Shown one piece after another: positions 56,853-64,000 of a DNA stretch of 64,000 nucleotides. The notes beneath the pieces are model-generated. The model did no database searches and was not told the origin of the DNA. It saw only the letters and a list, made by a program, of their open reading frames with translations. Position 1 is the stretch's first letter. Every line of letters begins with the position of its first letter. The stretch comes from Kalmusia sp. IMI 367209. Its lineage: Eukaryota > Ascomycota > Dothideomycetes > Pleosporales > Didymosphaeriaceae. The stretch covers positions 1,302,001 to 1,366,000 of the forward strand of contig JAPEUQ010000003.1 in assembly GCA_027946365.1 (NCBI GenBank), in the 5' to 3' direction. The position numbers were made by a program, and so were the translations under genes.

Positions 56853-57129
56853 CTACCGCTCCCGTGGCGGTGGGGTGCCTGTCGGCATGAACAACCAAGA
56901 GAGTGGGATGCAGATGGCTATGAAGAGGAAGAGCAGCAGCATACCTCCTGTCGGATCCTGACTAGGGAATAGGTCTTGACCCCAGATACCCCAGGCTGCG
57001 ACGCCGGTGACGATGGCTGCGAAGGCGAAGAAGGGCCCCTATCAATATATTAATTTTCCAATGTACTCGAACGGATAACTAGGGCTGTTTTACACGTGAG
57101 CTTGTTGCGCGGTCGAGTGGCGTCGGCAT
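56853..57129 (-). CDS. Small membrane protein, 73 aa, unrecognised
   Basis: Two minus-strand exons, 57129-57094 and 57038-56853, joined by a 55-nt intron (GTAAAA donor, GATAG acceptor). The product starts MPTPLDRATSSRGPFFAFAA and has two hydrophobic segments, FFAFAAIVTGVAAWGIWG and GGMLLLFLFIAICIPLSWLF, around a polar loop QDLFPSQDPTG. It ends GTPPPRER. Codon count and phase are exact. The two-helix hairpin suggests a small ER or mitochondrial membrane protein; I cannot name it. It is too short and too split to show up as a long frame. Confidence 0.7.
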
Positions 57130-57449
57130 GGTAGCGGTTCGGTGTATATGCAGGTTGTGAGCTCAAATATGGGTGTACACTCCGTTATATATTTGATACT
57201 AGAAATGCGGATAAGGTAGTCTGATACACACTTTCAGGCAACCGTCCATGAAGAGGCAAGCTGTCTGCTTCAACACGTTCACGCCACACACGTCGTCACA
57301 ACCCAATTCCCGCCATGCCCAAATCAGCCAAGCCCCGATTTGCGCCTCACTGGTCCGTGCTCCACAAGCGAATTTCCACCTCCACAACATTTTGGCTCTC
57401 CACGGAAAGCAGTCGAAAGTCCAACCTCGATCCACCACAATCCGCCAAC
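57130..57449. promoter_or_regulatory. Divergent promoter and leader, 73-aa protein / RPL38
   Basis: About 320 bp. An ATG at 57315 is in frame with RPL38 with no stop between, so a 45-residue N-terminal extension is theoretically possible. It is treated as leader because L38 starts at [10 protein letters not shown]. Confidence 0.5.
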
Positions 57450-57902
57450 ATGCCGTCCGAAGTCTCCGATATCAAGCAGTTCATCGAGATCTGCAGGCGC
57501 AAGGATGCCAAGTGTACGTCTATCTGTCCAGCCTGCCAGCAATTGCGCCCGCCGCGAACGAGTGCATCGGTCCGCTTGGCGAAGTGATCGCGAGGAGGGC
57601 GAAAAGGAGCAATGAAAGGGGAATCGTCGATAAGTGCTGACATTGCTGCAGCTGCGCGCATAAAGAAGAACAAGAAGGCCAACAACATCAAGTTCAAGGT
57701 CCGATGCCAGCGCTTCATCTACACCCTTGTCCTCAAGGACACCGACAAGGCCGAGAAGCTCAAGCAGTCTCTTCCTCCGGGTACGACTTCACCTCATACG
57801 AACCTAGTATCACTCCAAGGACCATAGCTAATAGATCCTCTTGCAGGGCTTACCATCTCTGACGTCGGCAAGAAGAACCCCAAGGGCAAGCGATCGGCAT
57901 AA
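57450..57902 (+). CDS. RPL38: 60S ribosomal protein L38 (eL38), 82 aa
   Basis: Exons 57450-57513, 57652-57780 and 57847-57902 give 82 aa, the family's length. The sequence [20 protein letters not shown], then [40 protein letters not shown] and [20 protein letters not shown] is plainly L38. Introns of 138 and 66 nt fit the pattern of long first introns in fungal ribosomal protein genes. The protein is a component of the large cytosolic ribosomal subunit. Confidence 0.96.
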
Positions 57903-58152
57903 ACGGAGCACGAAAGCGGGGTGAAGCGTTGAAGGGTTCGGTCGAGGAATGATGGCGGGTGAAGATCACATGAAGCATGACGGGACTGGTGGACGGCGTC
58001 TCTTCGGTTGACATACTTCAATGGCATACTGGAACCCTTCCATGATGGGAATCCACGGAATGAAAAACGTCAAAACTTCATCGACGGCTCAATAACATGC
58101 GTGCTTGTGAAGACTATATCGCATGAGATGATGTGTGTTTGGCTAATAATTT

Positions 58153-58533
58153 CTAGAGCGTACCCATGACTGCGATGCCTGCATCCTCTTTATGCCCTGC
58201 CGCACATTTGAACTCGAAATGATCGTTCGGATGCAAATATACGACCTTGTCATTCATCCCTTCCTCCAGCATCGCTTTCTTAAGATTAGTCAACAGCGAC
58301 ATGAAGGCATTCTGGTCATCGTAGCGAGTCGGGACAGTGACATCCGGATTGATCAACTGCAGCAGCTGCACATCCTGCTCCACGTCCGTAGTAGCCCTCA
58401 TCGACGGGATCCTCGGTTCATGTAGCACTTAGCAATCTAAACTTGGTGCTTACGCTTCTAAGAACAGTCTTGATTCTGTGTGTGCTTCGGTTTGGGGGCC
58501 GGGAGCCGAGAGATCGATGAACAGGTGCTTCAT
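58153..58533 (-). CDS. Unrecognised small protein, 112 aa
   Basis: Minus-strand exons 58533-58454 and 58411-58153, separated by a 42-nt intron (GTAAGC donor, CCGAG acceptor). The product starts MKHLFIDLSAPGPQTEAHTE, runs through a Val/Asp/Gln-rich helix (TDVEQDVQLLQLINPDVTVP) and ends KVVYLHPNDHFEFKCAAGHK then EDAGIAVMGTL. No signal peptide or membrane segment. I recognise no family. The short intron is near the lower limit for these fungi, so an unspliced shorter form cannot be excluded. Confidence 0.5.
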
Positions 58534-59151
58534 TGTCGGGGTGTTGGTTGCAATACAACATCGAAGTTGTGGAGCGATTCTTGCGGGAGTTTGGGTGGTG
58601 AAGGTCGGAGCCTGTTTCTAGTGCAGCAGTGGTAGAGAGGAAAGCAAGAGAACATGGCGTAGAATATGAAGTAGAATTCGTCGCTGGTGCAAAAGGCCAT
58701 ATCGATACAAAGTGGTATCGGCGACGACGATTGATTGGATGGAATAATGGCTGTTGTTGATGAGCGACGTTGTGCCCACGTTGTGGATCTCTCATGAAGT
58801 AGTCATAACGGGTATATCACTGATTACGGTCATAACTTCTATGTTTACTGCGCGTTCTGCTGATGGCTCTTTCTTTAGATGCTGGTGTCAGTGTGGCTAG
58901 TGAAAGCCACACACGTGCCACACCATGCTTCGCCAGAAGCTGATCCCTGTCCGCTCAGAGGCCAGGTATCCAATGGGGGAAGGAGACACGCCGAGCACTG
59001 TAAGAGAGAACAGCTGTCAATCTACACAACGCGTTTCTCTTTCTTCTTAGAGACAGCGAGAGGGGCAGAGCCGTACTCTCATCAGCCAGACCGACCTAAT
59101 TCGACATTAGGATCGGTAGAGGACGGCCCGAGCCGTTCAGCGCCATCTTGA
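58534..59151. promoter_or_regulatory. Divergent promoter region, 112-aa protein / mannosidase
   Basis: About 620 bp. No motif stands out. Open frames crossing it on both strands lack support. Confidence 0.4.
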
Positions 59152-61393
<2,242 letters not shown>

Positions 61394-61929
61394 AAGAGAT
61401 GGATGTAGGTTGGCCACGGATTTGTAAATAGGTTGTACAATTCCCCTGTATTCTATGGGATAGATGAATCCAATTCAAGCGTTCCTTGTTCTCGAGTGCT
61501 GTAGCAGATACGCTGGTCTTGAGTGTGAGCTGTGTATCTAAGGTTGGTCAGAAGGGGCGAGGTGTGGGCCTGCAGTAACTCAGAAGTTGACCCGATTACA
61601 GAACGAACAGAACATATGACGGCTTTCCTACAAATCGGCCTAGTTGATATGATTCATGAAGCTCGGACACAGTGCCCTTTGATTAGTCTCACGGGGTGCA
61701 AGACGAAGCATAAAGGCACGCCGTCCCCCTCACCCTTCTGCACCCGTTTTCCTTCGACCGCACAACCCGCTCAGCCTGCCACGCCGCTCTGATTCGTTTA
61801 CAACTTCCGAAACCGACACACCGCCCGTTCAGCGTCCGTGTCCTCCAATCTCCTCTCGACCAATACCGCTTCAACACTTTTCAGCCTCGTCGTTGCCCTT
61901 TTCGCCAAGCATCAGCTCGCCAGCCAACC
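61394..61929. other. Intergenic
   Basis: About 535 bp. C/T-rich from 61710 on, typical of a leader before the ATG at 61930. An open frame from 61838 runs into the next gene in another frame and is not used. Confidence 0.5.
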
Positions 61930-62971
61930 ATGTCTGACTACGTCGACAACGATATGCAGCTCGCCCCATGCGAGAATCTGGACGGGATTGATTGGAGCGC
62001 CGAGTACCAGAGCATCATGCAAGAGCCGTGGATGGATTTCGTTGATTGGAGCTCATATGAGACCCCGGACCAGGGCGCTGCGGCGCTGCATGGGGATGGG
62101 TAAGTTTAAAAAAAGACACGCGCTAACAAAAGGGCAAAGTAGGAGCTCCCAATCTTTCGATGTTCTCAATTCGCCACGACACCTGCAGGACTTCATTCCT
62201 GGAGAAGACGCCCTGGATACGCCACGAAGCAAGCCGCCCATTGTCTGTAGCTTCGAAGGATGCACTGCCAAACCTTTCAAACGCAATGCTGAACTTAGAC
62301 GCCACTATCTCAAGCACGATGAGACACCTCCAGGATTCCCTTGTACAGCATTAGGCTGTGGCCGCGTCGGGAATCGTGCGTTCCACCGCTTGGACAAACT
62401 CAATGATCACATCCTCTCCGGTCATGATGGCGAAACCTTGTTCCAATGTTTAGGAAAGAATTGCTCAGTTGTCTTGACGAGAGACTTAATGGCGCTACAT
62501 TCTAGCCGGCTGCAAGATCTTGTCTACATTCGCAAATGCCCCATGCCAAAATGTACATTCCGTATCAATCTCTTTGGCCGCAAGATCCGTCATATGGACG
62601 ACATGTTAAGCCACCTGCAACAGCAGCACGACCCAAGAGGTAGAGTGAAGTACGAAGCTCTCCTATTGGAAAGGGGTTACGGTGCTAGGGCCGCAAATGT
62701 GGTTTGCCCGATTTGTCCTTCACAGGGTGCTCAATTCGAAGCACACTCCGATTTCTATCATCACCTTCTCTCGGCCCACGTAGAGGGGAAGCTACAGCTA
62801 CCACTGTCGCTCGATTATAGGAGAGAAAATCATCTTTGTTTACCTGAATTCAACCGCAGCCAGGTCTACCTTCATAACGAAGTCCGTCAGCATCGCCGCA
62901 CAATCTTAAGCTTGTGGCCTGGTTTCCGATATTTCCCAGTGTGGGATGACATTCGAGTCCACAATGTATGA
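61930..62971 (+). CDS. C2H2 zinc-finger protein, 333 aa
   Basis: Exons 61930-62099 and 62140-62971 joined by a 40-nt intron (GTAAGT donor, GCTAAC branch, AAAG acceptor). An acidic, Trp-rich N-terminus (NLDGIDWSAEYQSIMQEPWM and DFVDWSSYE) could be an activation region. Two fingers follow at about residues 90-160: C-x4-C-x12-H-x3-H (CSFEGC to HYLKH) and C-x4-C...H-x4-H (CTALGC to HILSGH). Three further Cys/His clusters follow (CLGKNC, CPMPKC to H, CPICPSQG to H). These less regular C-terminal clusters are typical of uncharacterised fungal C2H2 proteins. DNA binding is likely but not shown. Confidence 0.78.
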
Positions 62972-63717
62972 TCAGGATGACGGAAATCTCGTATGGTACG
63001 ATTTATGGCGATCTGCTCCGTTAAATACGCGTCTGTGGTTATGTTTTCGGTTTTTCCTCTGCTGCTCACCTTCCTTGAATTACTGTGTCAAACTATTGTC
63101 CAAAGCCTAGTAGATAGAAAGAATCCAACTTCTAGACACTCCTTAACATCAACCTGTTCTACGCAACCGCTCCTGCATACAAGAACTTCAACTTCCCACA
63201 CGTTCCAATCCAATTGAGGACGTTGTTATGGATTCATCGACCGTGACAGACCCTTACAAAGTTTTAGTCTGGTAAATTTTGCTCTTGTGAAGCGTGGCAG
63301 AGCGTCTCAATATCTTCCAGCCTATGAAGGCAGCAACCCACTCCACCGAAGCCTAAGTCATATTAAAGAGAGACCATCCTCACAAGGTGTGGCGGAACAT
63401 CTGATAGTTCACAGCTAATGACACACCGACACATCTCATATGTTAAATAGGTAATCTTAAACTACAGATGAATAGGCTTATTACTTTTAGTATTACCCGT
63501 AAACCAACAAAAACTAGCTTTCTGCATGCACAGGGTATGATGCATACCATTACAGAATACCGATACTTGAAAATGCAGTCCATACGGAGATCCTAACGGC
63601 AATGAAAGTGCTAGATACTAATGATCATATTCGTAGACCACTATTCTAGGATAAACATGGAATGACCTTCACTAGTAAACCACTATCCTACTCAACTAAA
63701 TTCTATGTCTACTCATG
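62972..63717. other. Intergenic, convergent 3' ends
   Basis: About 745 bp, AT-rich, between the C2H2 gene and the partial minus-strand gene. Nothing recognised. Confidence 0.5.
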
Positions 63718-64000
63718 CTATACCCTTAGCCGTACATTCTTCAACGACTCATACGCATCGATAGTATCATTCACGAGCTTTACCAGTCGCTGGCTCAAAG
63801 CCTCGCCAAACTCTTCTTTCCACACGCCGCTCAGCTTCTCAATATCCATGTCCCCGGCATCCAACTTCCCTTTCTCGATACCGCTACTCGCCAATATAGT
63901 GCTCTTCATTCTCTTCTCCATCTTGCCGAGGCCGCTGAATTCTTCTTCCCCTGCAGCCTCCCATGCAAACTGTACTTTCTCATCGTCCAGCCCGACTGCT
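63718..64000 (-). CDS. C-terminal end of an unrecognised gene (5' part outside window)
   Basis: The minus-strand frame is open from 64000 to the stop at 63718, 93 codons. It reads AVGLDDEKVQFAWEAAGEEE, then FSGLGKMEKRMKSTILASSG and ends VNDTIDAYESLKNVRLRV. It is charged and helical with no domain motif. The regular amphipathic pattern and conserved-looking Trp/Gly residues suggest real coding sequence. No function is assigned. Confidence 0.55.
   Translation of the reverse strand, partial: AVGLDDEKVQFAWEAAGEEEFSGLGKMEKRMKSTILASSGIEKGKLDAGDMDIEKLSGVWKEEFGEALSQRLVKLVNDTIDAYESLKNVRLRV

Overview
This window is nuclear DNA of a filamentous ascomycete (Pezizomycotina; a Dothideomycete is my best guess, from gene content only). 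Genes are split by short introns, mostly 42-80 nt, with GTANGT donors, CTAAC/CTGAC-like branch sites and CAG/TAG acceptors. Many families are typical of these fungi: a Zn2Cys6 regulator, Pth11-like rhodopsin-domain receptors, a stand-alone A-T-TE NRPS-like enzyme, an F-box protein and ERD1/SVP26/BUD23/PEX10 orthologues. I spliced gene models by hand by matching donors, acceptors and reading phase. Each exon sum is a multiple of three unless a lesion is stated.

Layout. 1-10.5 kb: the end of meiotic MSH4, ERD1, a 113-aa membrane protein, a large glycosylated membrane protein, an F-box protein and PEX10. 10.5-29.9 kb: a gene-poor stretch holding only a low-complexity 517-aa protein and a severin/gelsolin gene. 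The rest is non-coding DNA with two GC-rich islands (about 16-17.7 and 27.3-29.4 kb), microsatellites, an 8-nt minisatellite and the remains of a rhodopsin-domain receptor. 29.9-45.2 kb: a candidate secondary-metabolite neighbourhood with a Zn2Cys6 regulator, a cytochrome P450, a Pth11-like receptor, a 3-hydroxyisobutyrate-dehydrogenase-like reductase and an intronless 911-aa A-T-TE enzyme. 45.8-64 kb: a dense, mostly housekeeping block with a BTB protein, SVP26, BUD23, mitochondrial IDH1, a second HIBADH-like reductase, an unrecognised 481-aa protein, a 73-aa membrane protein, RPL38, a 112-aa protein, an ER class I mannosidase, a C2H2 protein and the end of an unrecognised gene.

How the genes fit together. 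The likely metabolic system is the A-T-TE enzyme. Its family condenses two aryl-pyruvates into a quinone, furanone or butenolide. The reductase is divergent from it across 1.65 kb, and the P450 and regulator lie within 13 kb. The enzyme's promoter carries a TATA box and two perfect 12-bp CCG/CGG palindromes of the kind Zn2Cys6 regulators bind. That these genes form one pathway is inference from proximity.

Points to check: BUD23 is broken by one extra C in a C6 run; a HIBADH-like gene has either a GC-AG intron or an in-frame TGA; a rhodopsin-domain receptor is frameshifted and lacks its 3' end. I saw no tRNA, rRNA, CRISPR or intact transposon.
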